Made by a program: the position numbers and the translations under genes
The notes under the pieces: generated by a model
Told to the model about the DNA's origin: nothing
Seen by the model: the letters and a program-made list of their open reading frames with translations, nothing else
Database searches by the model: none
Part shown: positions 21,571 to 33,300 of the stretch, one piece after another
How the letters are laid out: the number at the start of each line of letters is the position of its first letter
Position numbering within the stretch: position 1 is the stretch's first letter
Assembly: GCA_021234155.1 (NCBI GenBank)
Contig: JAJEKV010000301.1
Location: forward strand, 252,001 to 316,000
Length of the DNA stretch: 64,000 nt
Direction: 5' to 3'
Source of the DNA: Isoetes taiwanensis
Lineage: Eukaryota > Streptophyta > Lycopodiopsida > Isoetales > Isoetaceae

Positions 21571-23697
21571 TCACCAAGCGTTCTGATCTTCGCAGGAACA
21601 GAATCCAGCATGAAAATGATGCAGATGATAAGCATCTTTAATGATGATCTCACGCTGTTCAATTTTGGAAATAATTTTTGTTGCGTTATGACAGTCCATG
21701 CAGACTCGAAGATTCTTTGTTGCCCTAATAGTTGTACCTGGAGGTGTACAAAGAATCCCATAAGCTATAGCAAACTTCTCACAATGTCCACATAAAGCAT
21801 CTTCCTTGTCCGCAATTGACATGTTTTGCATCACCAAATCAATTTTTGGAACATATCCTGCATCCCTCATTCGATTGCTTAGCTGTTTCAACATATGGAG
21901 GATTGCATCATTCTCTGGGTGTGTCTTCTCCCCCACAATAAATTCATGCACCTTGTCGTTAACTTCTATCCATGCCTTAGCAGGTTTTTTCCATGCCCCT
22001 GCACGTTGCCTGAGTTCTTCTATCTCTACAGCATACATCCACATGCCAGCATCGGAGTAAATGCTTGACATGAGGACATAGGCTCCTGCACCATGAAGAT
22101 CAGATTTTAGAACCTGATCAAAACAGTGCCTCCCTATTTCCACATTACCATATGTCCTGCAGGCAGCTAATAAACATCTCCAACCCAAAACATCTGCCTC
22201 AAAGTTCTCTAATAAATTTGAAGCTTCAACCAAACGTCCAGTACGACCTAGAAGATCAACCATGCAGGTATAATGACGGGCATCTGGAATAATATCATAG
22301 TCTTCTCTCATTGACTGGAGATACTTCAATGCTTCATCAAGGCGTGCCGCATGACTGCAACCAGCCAGAATAGTAGCAAAAGTCACATCATTTGGCTCGA
22401 TTCCTTCTTGTTGCATTTCTTTGAGATAATAACCAACCAAAGTAACATGTCCTGATTGAGCATATCCTCCAAGCATTGCATTCCATGAGACCACATTGTG
22501 ATTTGGTAGTTCATCAAAAAACTCTTGAGCCTCTTCAATGTCTCCGCACTTAGCATACATGTCCACAAGGGTACTGCCCACAACAATATCAGATTGAAGG
22601 CCACTCTCAATAATCTGCTTATGGATGTGCTTACCCTGTTTTATAGCGCCTATTGAACTGCAGGCCTTTAGAATACTTAAAAATGCAACTTTATCTGGCA
22701 ATATGCCATCATGCTGCATGTTTTCATAACATTTCAAAGCAAGAAAACCTTCACCATGCTGAGCATACCCTGATATCATTGCACCCCATGTTACCACATT
22801 TCGACTTAAGAGTTTATCAAAAATAAAAAATGCCTTCCCCAAATCACCACATTTAGCATACATATCAACAAGTGTACTCCCTAGAACAATGTCAGAGTCC
22901 AGCCCATTATGAATGATTTGATCATGGATGCACCTGCCTCTCTCCATGGCATTTATGCTTCCACAAGCCTTTAAGGTACTCAAAAATGCCACTTTATCTG
23001 GTTTTACACCCTCATAATGCATGTTTTCAAAACATTCTAAGGCAAGGAAGCCCTTACCCTGCTGGACGTATCCTGCTATCATTGCACCCCATGTCACAAC
23101 ATCTCGACTTGGCAACCTGTTGAAGACTCTAAAAGCTTCTTCTAAATTCCCACATTTAGCATATGTATCCACAAGGGTATTGCCTACAAAAATGTTCGAT
23201 TGGAGCCCATTTTCAATGGCTTCCTGATGAAATTGTCTGCCAAGTTCCATCGAACCTGTAATTGTGCATGCTTTCAAAATGCTCAAAAATGTAAACCTGT
23301 CTGGCTTTATGCCCTGATGCTGCATTTGATCATACAGGTGAAGGGCAAGGGTACTCTCGCCAAATTTTGCATGCGCAGAAAGGATTGCATTCCATGTGTA
23401 ATGGCTTGGCGTTGCGACCTTGCTGAATGATTGATTTGCTTCAGCCAAACTTCCACAAGAAGCAAAAAAACGAATAAGATGATCAGCAAAGACACCAGCT
23501 GAATCAAAACCACTGCAAACCATCAAGGAGTTAACACGCCTACCAAGTTCTAAGTTTTTCTGTTTTTCACATTGATCCACTAAGTGGTATGCAAGATCCC
23601 TGGACATCGGCATTCCTTGGATGAGCAAACCCTCTGTAGAATGGAGGGCCTCAGCTAACCATCCCACTTTGCTGGAAACATGAACATGCCTGCTCAT
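21571..23697 (-). CDS. PPR-DYW type organelle RNA editing factor (paralogue)
   Basis: An intact 708-residue frame from MSRHVHVSSKVGWLAEALHS carries about eleven to twelve PLS-type PPR motifs. Three successive blocks are nearly alike (VVTWGAMIAGYVQQGKG, VVTWGAMISGYAQHGEG, VVSWNAMLGGYAQSGH, each with a DMYAKCGD-type partner). E/E+ follows with GAWKKPAKAWIEVNDKVHEF, then the DYW domain with HCEKFAIAYGI (HxE) and CMDCHNATK. It ends FHAGFCSCEDQNAW, so the terminal W is kept but D-Y is replaced. The protein is clearly paralogous to the gene at 18831-20846, including N-terminal GWL.EA, SRDLAYHLV and SHYTWNAI. No strong targeting peptide is visible, so a 5' exon, as in the paralogue, may be missing. 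Likely role: site-specific organelle RNA editing. Confidence 0.9.
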   Translation of the reverse strand: MSRHVHVSSKVGWLAEALHSTEGLLIQGMPMSRDLAYHLVDQCEKQKNLELGRRVNSLMVCSGFDSAGVFADHLIRFFASCGSLAEANQSFSKVATPSHYTWNAILSAHAKFGESTLALHLYDQMQHQGIKPDRFTFLSILKACTITGSMELGRQFHQEAIENGLQSNIFVGNTLVDTYAKCGNLEEAFRVFNRLPSRDVVTWGAMIAGYVQQGKGFLALECFENMHYEGVKPDKVAFLSTLKACGSINAMERGRCIHDQIIHNGLDSDIVLGSTLVDMYAKCGDLGKAFFIFDKLLSRNVVTWGAMISGYAQHGEGFLALKCYENMQHDGILPDKVAFLSILKACSSIGAIKQGKHIHKQIIESGLQSDIVVGSTLVDMYAKCGDIEEAQEFFDELPNHNVVSWNAMLGGYAQSGHVTLVGYYLKEMQQEGIEPNDVTFATILAGCSHAARLDEALKYLQSMREDYDIIPDARHYTCMVDLLGRTGRLVEASNLLENFEADVLGWRCLLAACRTYGNVEIGRHCFDQVLKSDLHGAGAYVLMSSIYSDAGMWMYAVEIEELRQRAGAWKKPAKAWIEVNDKVHEFIVGEKTHPENDAILHMLKQLSNRMRDAGYVPKIDLVMQNMSIADKEDALCGHCEKFAIAYGILCTPPGTTIRATKNLRVCMDCHNATKIISKIEQREIIIKDAYHLHHFHAGFCSCEDQNAW

Positions 23698-24095
23698 ACT
23701 GGAGGCCAGGAACCTTAGACTTTATCAAGCATGATCATGAAATACGTCCATACCTGAAGGAGTGATTAAAGAGTGAATCCTGCCATGGAGATGATGCTAG
23801 CAGTGCCATGGAAGCTTGGTTGATACTGTATATGTCGGAACTGGAAGGCCCGCGTATTCGTTCAAAAATGCACTTTACCATTGTGCCTGTGTTCGTCAGG
23901 CAATGGGCACCTGCCAAAGCCATCACATTTTTGGATTCTGTTTATGTCTGGGTTTGTGGGGTAGAATATTCTATGATATTCAGAAATTTGTAGAATGGGA
24001 ACCGAGATCTAGAAACAACATGGAAACTGGCTCGCTTATTTATCCTTCGGAATGGAAATTGACATGCTGATTCCGCTCAAGAGGTCATCAACATG

Positions 24096-24449
24096 TAAGG
24101 GTCTGGTCACATGAAGTTGTTGACATGGAAGAATCCATGTCAATCGTCTAAATCGGAAGGGTCACATGCATCCAAATGATAGGAACAAAGCCCTATTGAT
24201 AGGGATTGCTTCCCTGGGCTCCTACCTTCGGTTGAATGGATTCCTATCAACAAGAATCCGTTCCATTTCAACACGTGGCTTGTATTTTTTCTAGCACCGC
24301 AGATTTTGAAATCTCTTGCTGCGTGAAAGAAGGAAGATGGCTCTGCGGTTCATATCCTGTCGACAGCTTTATGTGACCCAGCACAAAAAAACAGGTTCTT
24401 GTCAACAGGAAATGATCCCTGTCAACAGCTTCATGTGATCCGACCCTAA
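24096..24449. mobile_element. MITE, PIF/Harbinger (Tourist)-like, 348 bp with TAA target duplication
   Basis: Terminal inverted repeats of about 30 bp start GGGTCTGGTCACATGAAGTT at 24099 and end as the complement of GGGTCGGATCACATGAAGCT at 24446. A few mismatches are present. TAA flanks both ends (24096-24098 and 24447-24449), the target size and sequence typical of Harbinger elements. A third, internal copy of the right-hand motif occurs at about 24352-24380. No coding capacity. Confidence 0.75.
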
Positions 24450-27360
24450 TCCGAAGGTAAATCATCTGCGATCCAGTTACCATATTGTGGCGGCCTAGAA
24501 TTGGGTCGCTGATTCTAGGACCCGCTCCTGGCTCCCGCCGGTCGCGGGACCCCTGGAATCCGCTCCCCAGTTTCCATGCCGCCATACTTCTTGCCATGTG
24601 GCAAGGTCTACCTTGCCCTTAAACTCGCCCCTTAACACATTAGATTATGTGAATAAAAGCTGAATTGTAACATATATGACAGAATGACATAAGGACAAGC
24701 CATGGGCTGTTGTCTGATTAATAGTTATTATAGCTATTATATTAAGATATTATTTTCGATCAAGGGCATAGAAGGTACAAAAGGTGAAAGGCGATAAGCC
24801 AAGAAACACCAATGTACATTTTGGCCCTTGCATCATTACCAAGAATATTGCTAATGTTTGCTTGTTTGGCTGTAGGTACGGTGTTTCTTCTCCGTTTGTG
24901 TTCTTTATGTCCCAAGATCGAGATTAATATCCGGAAGAAACATGGTTTACATAGCAGCAGGGGATCCTGAAGTTTATATCAGTTAACTTGCATGAAACAG
25001 GTTTTATAGTAATAGTTTAAACAATGGTAAAGATACTTGGCTATTTTCTAAGGCTTACTATGGATGTACAACTAGAGTAAGTGGTCTAGCAGGAAAATTT
25101 AAATGACAAAATGATATCAGTCATGTTTTTGCAAAACAGTTTGTATTATGAATGATCAGCAAATATATAATGGTTTTGAAACATGAAAAATCTCAAAAGA
25201 TGATTTCTAAAAATGTTATTGGTGTAATAGCCGTGCATTTAATACAGATGCTAGAGCTAGAATGTTAAATTCCATCTCTTGCATGAAGAGGAAGTGGTTA
25301 AAGCTTAGCATAAAAGATCCATGTCCTGATATGAATATCAGCGAATGCAATATTAAGTAGACCATGGAACCTTTCCATAAATGCTGGAACAGTAAATATA
25401 CAGTTATTGGCCTTGTAAATAGATGGTCTAATTCACATAATGGTAAAGAAGATGAGACTTAAATGTGACTAAAATTAATGACATTTTGAGGTTAATGGAT
25501 GGGATAAAATATGTATATTTGTAAAATGAGAGCAGTATGGGCCGAAATAGGGGAAGGCGATGCCGGGGGCATCCTGCGCTGGAATTGTAGGTAAGCTATG
25601 AGGTTTTCAGTGCTGGAAAGAATGATTGGCTCCCGAGGGAAGGTTGGCAGAGGGGAGTGGCTTGGCAGTTTGTAGTGGCTCAGGGAGGTGTTTTGGGCTT
25701 GCACATAGTAGATCAATGCTTTCCCTCCTTAGTTTTGCCAACAACAATTCTTAGTTTTACCAGCAGCATCGAGTCTGAGATGGGATTGCCAGTGTTAGAA
25801 TTTGCTGCTTGTCTGCTTCGCAGGTAGAACAATTTCTGTGCATATTCAATAAGGAATATATCCCTGATTCCAGCTATGTGGCATGTAGATTGGTCGAAGA
25901 CTCCTCAGGTGTGCTCTGTGATTGCTTGATGGTGGAATGGTTTCTTCTCGAGCCCGTATTTTTTGTGCTACATATTCTAAACGAGGTGCACCCTGGACTA
26001 TCACAGTCGTCGGATTCATCGATCCTACGACCTAGATCGTGTGTTGGGGCCTCTGGGCACCTTTCGTTTTGCTTATAGTCATTTATGATTGGAGGCGCCT
26101 ATGATTTTGAAATATGAAATACGATTTCGCCTAAGGTTTTGAGGGAATATCGAACCTCTATACGGCTTTGCCTAAGATTTTAGAATATGAAATACGGAGG
26201 CTCGAACCTCTATCAAAATAACTCAATGTCCTAATAAGACTACTTTAACCAATATATCTAGTAAGCTAATGTGATTATTTTTTATCTTGAATCTATGTTT
26301 TTTTTTTATAACAACCCATTCAATTGTTTTAGGGATATATGGTCTATGGTTTCAAGAATTGTTTTTTTTTACATCCATATCAGATCCCCCTGGAACCCCC
26401 TGTTATTTTGCTACATATTTGCATCAACCAATTTGCTTAAAAAATACATCAGTTGTGGAGCAGTGGTTCCAATTGCTACGCTATGGATGGAGATATGGCT
26501 GCTACAGGGGCGAGGAGAAGTGGAGTTGTATAATTGCACTCCTTAAGAACTAGGCGTATGCTTATGTACTTCTCAATGTATTGTCATGTAGTTGCCATTG
26601 CTAATGTATCCACATGTAATTGACGAATGTATTCTCATGTATGTATTCTCATGACATGCGGAATGTAAAAAAAAAGTGATGATGAGTTAGAGTCACAAAT
26701 CATGAATTTTAGTGACGGGAAACCCAGGGTTCGAAATTAGGGGGGTTCGTCCTTGAAAATTTTGGCATTTCTAAAAAAAAGTCGATAACGAAAAAGCATT
26801 CCCGACGTTTTTTTCGGCCATTTCCATAAACTTTTCTAAGGATTTTCGGGAAACTACAATATAAATTCGTGTATTTCCAATAGCCTTAAATATAAGCAGG
26901 CATTTTTACTAGTTGTGGCAAATTCTAATTTCGGACCCTGCAGAAAACTGTGCTCGGGAGGTGCACGAGTTCGCCACCGAGAATAACTGCCGATCTGCAA
27001 TGATGGAGGAAACCGCATTGGGGAGGGGGTTTTCTGAAATAAACCCCCTGGCGGCCGGCGAGCCACGCCCTTGCCCTGCGTAAGGGCCTACCTGCGCCCA
27101 TTATCCCTAAAAAAGCATAAAAAACCAGAAATTTCCTCCATGTGGACGTTTACAGAATCTCAATTGCGGTAGTTAGCCCTAATTTGCCCGCTGCTTCTTC
27201 GTATCAAGTTTGAATCTGGGTACATCTAAGGGCCACGTATGCGCTGACGTATATTTTAGTATGCCCTGTCAACGACACGTGGAGAATGAAAGGACACGCC
27301 CGTCCCAAAAGGAAAGGGCATACAACTCGCCGGACTATGGCATGGAAACACCATTAGCAA
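24450..27360. other. Intergenic region upstream of the RING-PHD gene
   Basis: No gene is supported. It contains a short imperfect direct repeat (AATATGAAATACG with CGAACCTCTAT, 26110-26215) and an ATGT-rich stretch at 26560-26670. The end of this region should contain the promoter of the RING-PHD gene. Confidence 0.5.
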
Positions 27361-28957
27361 ATGAAGAGGAAAAAAAACACTTCCTCTGCATCGCATTCCA
27401 GCCCTAAGCGAGCTCGTCGATCTGTTTCGGGCCGCAGAGCTCTTTCCGTCAGCCGTAGACGCCCCTCCAGTAGAACCAAGCGCCCTAAACATCACCCTAA
27501 GCCTAGATCTCAAACCAGCCAGGTCCTCGCTTCTAGCATTCTCTCTGCGAATAATGTATCCCGTGGTAAAAACAAATCCTTGATTTCTCCCTCAGGATCG
27601 GGCTTGGCCATTCGAGGCCGTAATGGAACCGGGCCTGTTCAATCCGTCAAGTGTAATGTGTCTTCTTCAGCAGGAAAGAAAATGAAAGGCAAGGGTATAT
27701 TGAAGGGAATTGAATGCTCTAAAGTGGAAGAGAAGGAAAATCCCTTATGTGGAATATGTTTATCCGATGAAAATAGTTCTGACGGAGGCAAGTTGGACTC
27801 GTGTGATCATTTCTTCTGTTACGGGTGTATTCTTCAATGGTCTAAGGTTGAATCGAGGTGTCCAATGTGCAAGCAGAGATTTTTCACCATTTTCAGGTCC
27901 AGCGATGGATGCAGGGCTAAAATCGATGTTCCTGTCAGAGATCAGGTCAGCAAGGATTTTCTCGAATTTATAGATTTTGTCAGGTTTATAGTACCCAGGA
28001 GAAACAAATGAATATGTTTTCACATATAGCATTTTTCTGCAATGTTAGGTTTCAATGAATTGGCTCCTGCTTTTGGAAAATCCTTCGCAGCTTTTGAGAA
28101 CTTGAGGGAAGTCAATATTATTCAGTTATGGTTTTAGCAGGGGATCTGCATGTCAATTGTCCTAATATTACTAGGAGATTTATGGTTTCTGCAGTAGAGG
28201 TAAAAATGTGATTTTGGGATATTAAATTCCAACTTATTTGCAGGTGTATGAACCTTCAGAAGAAGACCTTCAAAATATTATAGATCCATATGATAATGTT
28301 CTATGTATGGAGTGCCATGAGACAGGGGATGAAGCACTTCTGCTATTATGTGATTGCTGCGATTCAGCTGCGCACACTTACTGTGTAGGGCTAGGCAATA
28401 GTGTTCCAAGAGGAGATTGGTATTGCCAGTCATGTCAAGGTCTTTTGCCTAGTGACCATGCAGATGAGGGGATAAATATTGACCTAAGTGATGAACAGTG
28501 GGCTGATCTAGGGACATTCCTTGTTGCATCTTTGCATGAAGTGCACAGAAATGTGGATGATGATATTTCTAGAAGCATGGCTTCACCTTTGCTTGAAATA
28601 CCATTAAGGAGAAGCTACAGGAGGAATCAGCAAGGAGATGCAACAGAATCTTTAGCAGACAACTTGGGATCCGCAAGAACATTACTTCAACATCGCAGAT
28701 TGCTAGAGCGAATTCAACAGCTGCGCGAGAATTGGGACAGGCTTGATGAGGATACTGGCTCCACAAACTCAGAAGAAGTGTCAATGCCACCACCACTCTC
28801 CGTTGAGGAGCCACCTTTGCAGTCTGCAGACAACATTAACACAGGTCTTAAAATTTCTCCTTCACATTCTCCTGAACTCATCTCTATGTTTGAAGATAGA
28901 TGGTCATTGCTGCCACAAGATTGGATGGAGAAAATTCATACCTTGGGAAATTTGTAG
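27361..28957 (+). CDS. RING-PHD finger protein, two exons (PHRF1-like)
   Basis: Exon 1 is 27361-27945 and exon 2 is 28244-28957, joined in phase (RDQ|VYEPSEED) over a 298-bp GT/AG intron; the product is 432 residues. The N-terminus is very basic (1-60). A C3HC4 RING lies at 130-170 (C130, C133, C148, H150, C153, C156, C167, C170; starts CGICLSDENSS). A C4HC3 PHD finger lies at 216-259 (CMECHETGDEALLLLCDCCD, HTYCVGLG, GDWYCQSC). A Ser/Arg-containing tail follows, with LERIQQLRENWDRL. RING plus PHD in this order fits PHD-and-RING (PHRF1-like) nuclear E3 ubiquitin ligases; PHD fingers of this type often read histone H3 tails. The last 190 bp plus 3' flank are duplicated at 33300-36115. Confidence 0.88.
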
Positions 28958-29690
28958 TTTCAAGTAATATTTATAGCTCTCCATGGGAGAGTCATGTGGT
29001 TTTTTCTTTCCTAATTTTCATTTGTCAAGTCCACATATATTTTTAGCCCCATGAATGGAAGGTTCATTTCCACAATCGTATTCTTTCCTCAGCACCTGAA
29101 ACATCCGTCACTTTCTGAACCAGGACCCTGTAAGACCCAAAGCTTTTGATATTATTCTCAGTTGAGACGAGGAAGAGCAACTGCGGCCAATATCATTAGT
29201 AAAATGATATTGTTGAAGACTCCTCATTCGAGTCTAACATTTCTACCATATGACTGACTGGAGACGCTTAACACCGAGGCTTTTGTCAAAGGTTTTGTAC
29301 ATTTGCCACATGATATTATTGCAAAAACAACTTATCAGTGCTCGAAACACTGATAACAAACAACTGCAGTAGTGTCTTTTATTTGGTTACCTTAGTGCCA
29401 AATTAAAGTCCTGCAAAGATCATGTGAAGAAGAAGAAAAGCCTATAGTATAGATTGGCACATTGGATGCCACTACGTGGAAAAAAAAACATGGGTCGATT
29501 TAAAGGATTGATAATAACTGTCAAGGATCTACCAAAAATTGATAGGATGCGTGGAGAGAAATAATCAGTCTAAACCAATGTAATGATTATTATAATCCAT
29601 CCATGGCATCTCCTCAAAGAAAGGATATTGTCTATATAAGTTCAAGCTACACGTGTATTTGAAATGACCACTTTCGATATAAATGATCCA
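28772..29690 (+). repeat. Duplicated segment, copy A (RING-PHD gene tail and 3' flank)
   Basis: From GAAGAAGTGTCAATGCCACC onward this matches 33300-33950 and 35866-36115 with few differences. One difference is 16 extra bases near 28942 in copy A. It ends at GATATAAATGATCCA, exactly where the Helitron terminus CTAG begins. Confidence 0.9.
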
Positions 29691-32600
29691 CTAGTAAACG
29701 TGTGCCCGGCGTTGCCGGGCTAATGTCCTAGGCATGTGCTTTTCCTTCCCCTCTAACACCCTAGTAAATATTTGCCTCAAACATCTATATGTAGAATTTT
29801 GACGTTATTTGCTATTGTAAAAATTTTTGTTATTGAAATAGTATAATGCCAGTAGCATTTGCGTTCATGGATTTCAATAGAGAAAACAATGCTTTATAAC
29901 GAATGCAGGAGATATTTTAATCCATCTCTGAAGGCAAAAAATCTGGAAAGACAAATCCAAAATTGATGTTGAAAATGTCACTCTTAGAAGTAGTTAAATA
30001 CATAAAAAAGAAATAAGTACAAAAATATATAAAACACAAAATCTTGTCTTGGCTCATTGATGTTTTAGTTCACGATGGAACTATAAATATACATCTCCAC
30101 ATGGCGCACATGACCAAGGGCCTAATGTTGTACTTTGTTTGATGCTCCCGTGATATCTTCACTTTCCAACAGATAGCATCTTAGCCGGGGTGAAAGTAAA
30201 ATGTACAGGCGAGTCATTGATTCGAATTGCCCACGATGTCTCACGACTATCAAGCACATGAGACAACTCATCTCGAAGGTAGGCTCGTATAATGGAATCA
30301 GATACCTCATCGGGAAGAAATAATTTGTAGACCCTAAAAAGTGTTCCATTACATATTCCAACGCAAGTGAGTTCTTTTGCTACCAAAACACCAATTCGCC
30401 AATGCACGGTGTTGTTTCTCATCTGATAAAAAAAAGATAAACAATCGAAGGTTAGTCAAAGCACTACATTATCCAATAAATAGATACATGTACTCTATCC
30501 TCCACCTACCTCTCTCACAGCACATCCGCGTAAACAACGTTCCCTCGGGTAAACTTGAGCAAACAGGAAGTCATCAATTAGTTGGATAAAGCGCTCCAAC
30601 TTGACAACCTCGTCAGTGCTAAATACTTCTTTGAGCTTTGCAATGAGCTCCTCAATTTCCACGCTCGCTACTCCATGACATGAGCATGGTATTTTCGTTC
30701 CCAGTCATACCATGATCCAAGAGCGCGTATGACATAAGTGACACGGGAGATGTAGTAGCTCCTGTCACCCTTTAGGCATTTGGCGACATGGTGACCGAAG
30801 ACATACCACGGGACCAAAATACGCACCATCTACATGGATGAAGATGTAAGTAAGTAAGATATAAATAAAAGGAAGAAAGAAAGTAGAAGATATCAATGAG
30901 AACAAAGAGAAATTGCATGTTGTGATTTTTAAGTATTAAACTCACACTTAGAGGAGTTCTTTGTATACTATATTTGTTGTATATCGTGATCTGTCGACAT
31001 CTCTTGAAGCATCTCCATCATTCGATAGAATGAGTACCTTTATGCCTTGGATTCCTTGAGCTCTCGAGAGTGCCACATAGAGTTGTCCGTGACTGAATAC
31101 TGGATTTGGCAAATACAAACCCACCATTTTCATTGTTTGGCCTTGGGACTTGTTGATTGTCATACCAAAAGCTGGACGCAATGGAAATTATATGCGCTCA
31201 AACTGAAATGGGAGTTCTGCATTATTGGGCACCAAAGGTATTCTAAATATGAACACTCGCTTCAATATTCTTTCCAAAGTGACAATCTCGGCATCTATAG
31301 CGCGTCTTCCCAATGAACGTATAATGAGGCGAGTGCCATTGTAGAGTCCCTTACGTGTAGAAACAGACCTCAATAACATGACAATCATGCCAACCTTCAA
31401 AGTTAATTGATGAGGAGGCATCCCACTCGGAGTTTGTGCATTCAAAAATTCAATTGGATAGACCCATGCTTCATTCTCATTGCTTACTCGACAACCTTTG
31501 TAATAATCAATAGGTGCAAAGGGCAACAACCACTGTCATCCTCTTGTTTACTTCATCTACATCATCATTCAGTGGCGTAAGTACACCCCTTTGCACCCAA
31601 TAGGACACACTTCCATAATTCGTTGAAACATCAGGGAATGTCACGGCTAGCAAGTCATTTAAGTCTTGCGACTTCACACAAATCTCTTCTGGAAGACGTA
31701 TCACATCCGATCCAATATTGGGAAACGTGGTCTCAAGTCCATCTCCAACTCGTAAAGATACTACGCAAACGCCTTTTGCTCTTCGGCGTCTCTTGGTCCC
31801 ATTAACTGTTCATTACTCGTGATATTTACGTTCAAACTTTATGTTCCTCGACATGATCCCATATGTAAGAGCATTTCAAGGAAGCATGCACAATTTGGGG
31901 CGATTTCCTCGTGGAACCCGGTGTGGAAGTTCGGGCGAAAAATCTCCTCCCAAAACAACAATGAGTCCCCCAAACAATTTGTCACATGACATCACGTCAC
32001 GGAGTGTTCTATCCAGTGCTTCATAAACATATTTATGCATCATTGGGGCCTCATCCCATATAATCATGTGAGTCGCTCTTATCAATTTTGCCAACTCCGA
32101 CTGCTTTGGAATATTGCAAGTTGACGTCTCATCTATGTTTATCGGTATCTTGAACCTTGAATGTGCAGTGCGCCCACCCTTCAATAAAGTGGATGCAATT
32201 CCTGAAGACGCAACCGCCAGTGCAATGATACCTTTGGCACGAACATAAGACAACATGGTGTTAAAAAGAAAACTCTTTCCCGAGCCGCCTGCACCCTGAA
32301 CGAAAAACACCCGTCCTTTTTCTAACATCACGTGTTCATCGATCACACGGTCGAAGATAATTTGGTCGTGATATAAGCGGTCCACGACTTCTTGCACCTC
32401 TACCATATCTTCTTGAAACGGCTCATCCCGAAATATCATATATGGATCTATTGCACTTTCGGGAAGAATGAAATCAAACTCCCTTAAGGATCGCCCACGC
32501 CCGAGTTCATATGATCTTCAATGTCTAGAAGTGCCATGTCAAATAATTGCTCACACATATTTACACTTTGATCTTACGCAACCCTTAGGTGCCTCATGCA

Positions 32601-33299
32601 AGAAGTCATCGATCATAGAAAGCTTGACTTCTTCCCACAGTTGTAGTGGATTCGATGGTTCACAATTTATAAGGATCATGGCGAACATGTGCCGCAATTG
32701 TGGTGGCATGCCCCATGCTGCTGCTTCTTGAAGAGACTCAAGCCATTCTGTGTCATCGCGAAGCAACCCACGACGAATGCAAGCTTCTTTATATGTTGCA
32801 CACAACTCCCCGTCAAAAGAGCGTAAATCTTCAAAACTAATTGCGCCTGTCATGCGGGTCAACAGGAGTCGTAAATAATATCGCTCTCCTTCTGAAGGAT
32901 TAACAAAGTACATGCGTCCAATAGTGGGAAACTTCTGGGTATTCTCTCTGACCTTCCATTTTCGACTGGGTTGATCGTAGGTAAACTTTTTAGGAAAATC
33001 ATGATACAGCAATTGAGTAGCCTCTCTAGCCTCTCTACCTCCAGATGCATTCATCTCGAAAAATGCTGTCAATGTTATTCCGTTATTCTTGCTTCTTATA
33101 CTGTCCATGCTCATACCTTCTCGGTAGTAGACATCTTGTTGCATTGGGAGATGCACAGCCAATCTAGTGACATGAGGAAACTGTTGCTGTATTTCATATG
33201 AGAGGATTCTCCACGATGCCTCAGAAGCTGAGAAATAGCATGCATTCAAGTATTGCTCAACCTCATCATGGTTTACGGTGGGTCTGCTGCTAGTAGATG
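29691..33299 (-). mobile_element. Helitron, minus strand, 5'-truncated, with intact 3' terminus
   Basis: The minus strand ends with hairpin GCCCGGC-AAC-GCCGGGC (29720-29704), nine bases, then CTAG (29694-29691). That is the Helitron 3' signature of hairpin plus CTRR. The next host bases give A|T insertion, confirmed by the empty site at 36115/36116. The body encodes a RepHel-type helicase, but the Rep/HUH region is missing. At its upper end the coding frame is cut and joined to the duplicated gene tail at 33300 within a short GGAAGAAGTG-type microhomology. Confidence 0.85.
30122..30850 (-). other. Helitron 3' region, unrecognised frames
   Basis: Between helicase and terminus there is one open minus-strand frame (30422-30159; HWRIGVLVAKELTCVGICNG, LFRVYKLFLPDEVSDSIIRA) that looks protein-like. 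I cannot assign it. It may be a captured host gene fragment or an accessory Helitron domain. The rest shows nothing clear. Confidence 0.35.
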
Positions 33300-33300
33300 G
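30948..33300 (-). pseudogene. Helitron Pif1-like helicase, frameshifted
   Basis: Minus-strand blocks in order: VEQYLNACYFSASEASWRIL (33270s, the standard Helitron pre-helicase segment), then Walker A GAGGSGKSFLFN and Walker B MIIWDEAPMMHK (32439-31876). After several frame changes come GTRLIIRSLGRRAIDAEI and [19 protein letters not shown] with [10 protein letters not shown] (helicase motifs V and VI, 31181-30948). At least two frameshifts are clear, after EDHMNSGVGDP near 32485 and after PHRVPRG near 31915. The product is dead. Helitron helicases unwind DNA for rolling-circle transposition together with the Rep nuclease, which is absent here. Confidence 0.85.

Noticed and set aside
24268-24597. 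109-residue minus-strand frame
   Set aside because: It overlaps the end of the MITE, and its sequence has no recognisable family.
26180-26220. Possible tRNA T-arm (GGCTCGAACC)
   Set aside because: No acceptor, D or anticodon arms can be drawn at the right spacing; it is part of a short direct repeat.
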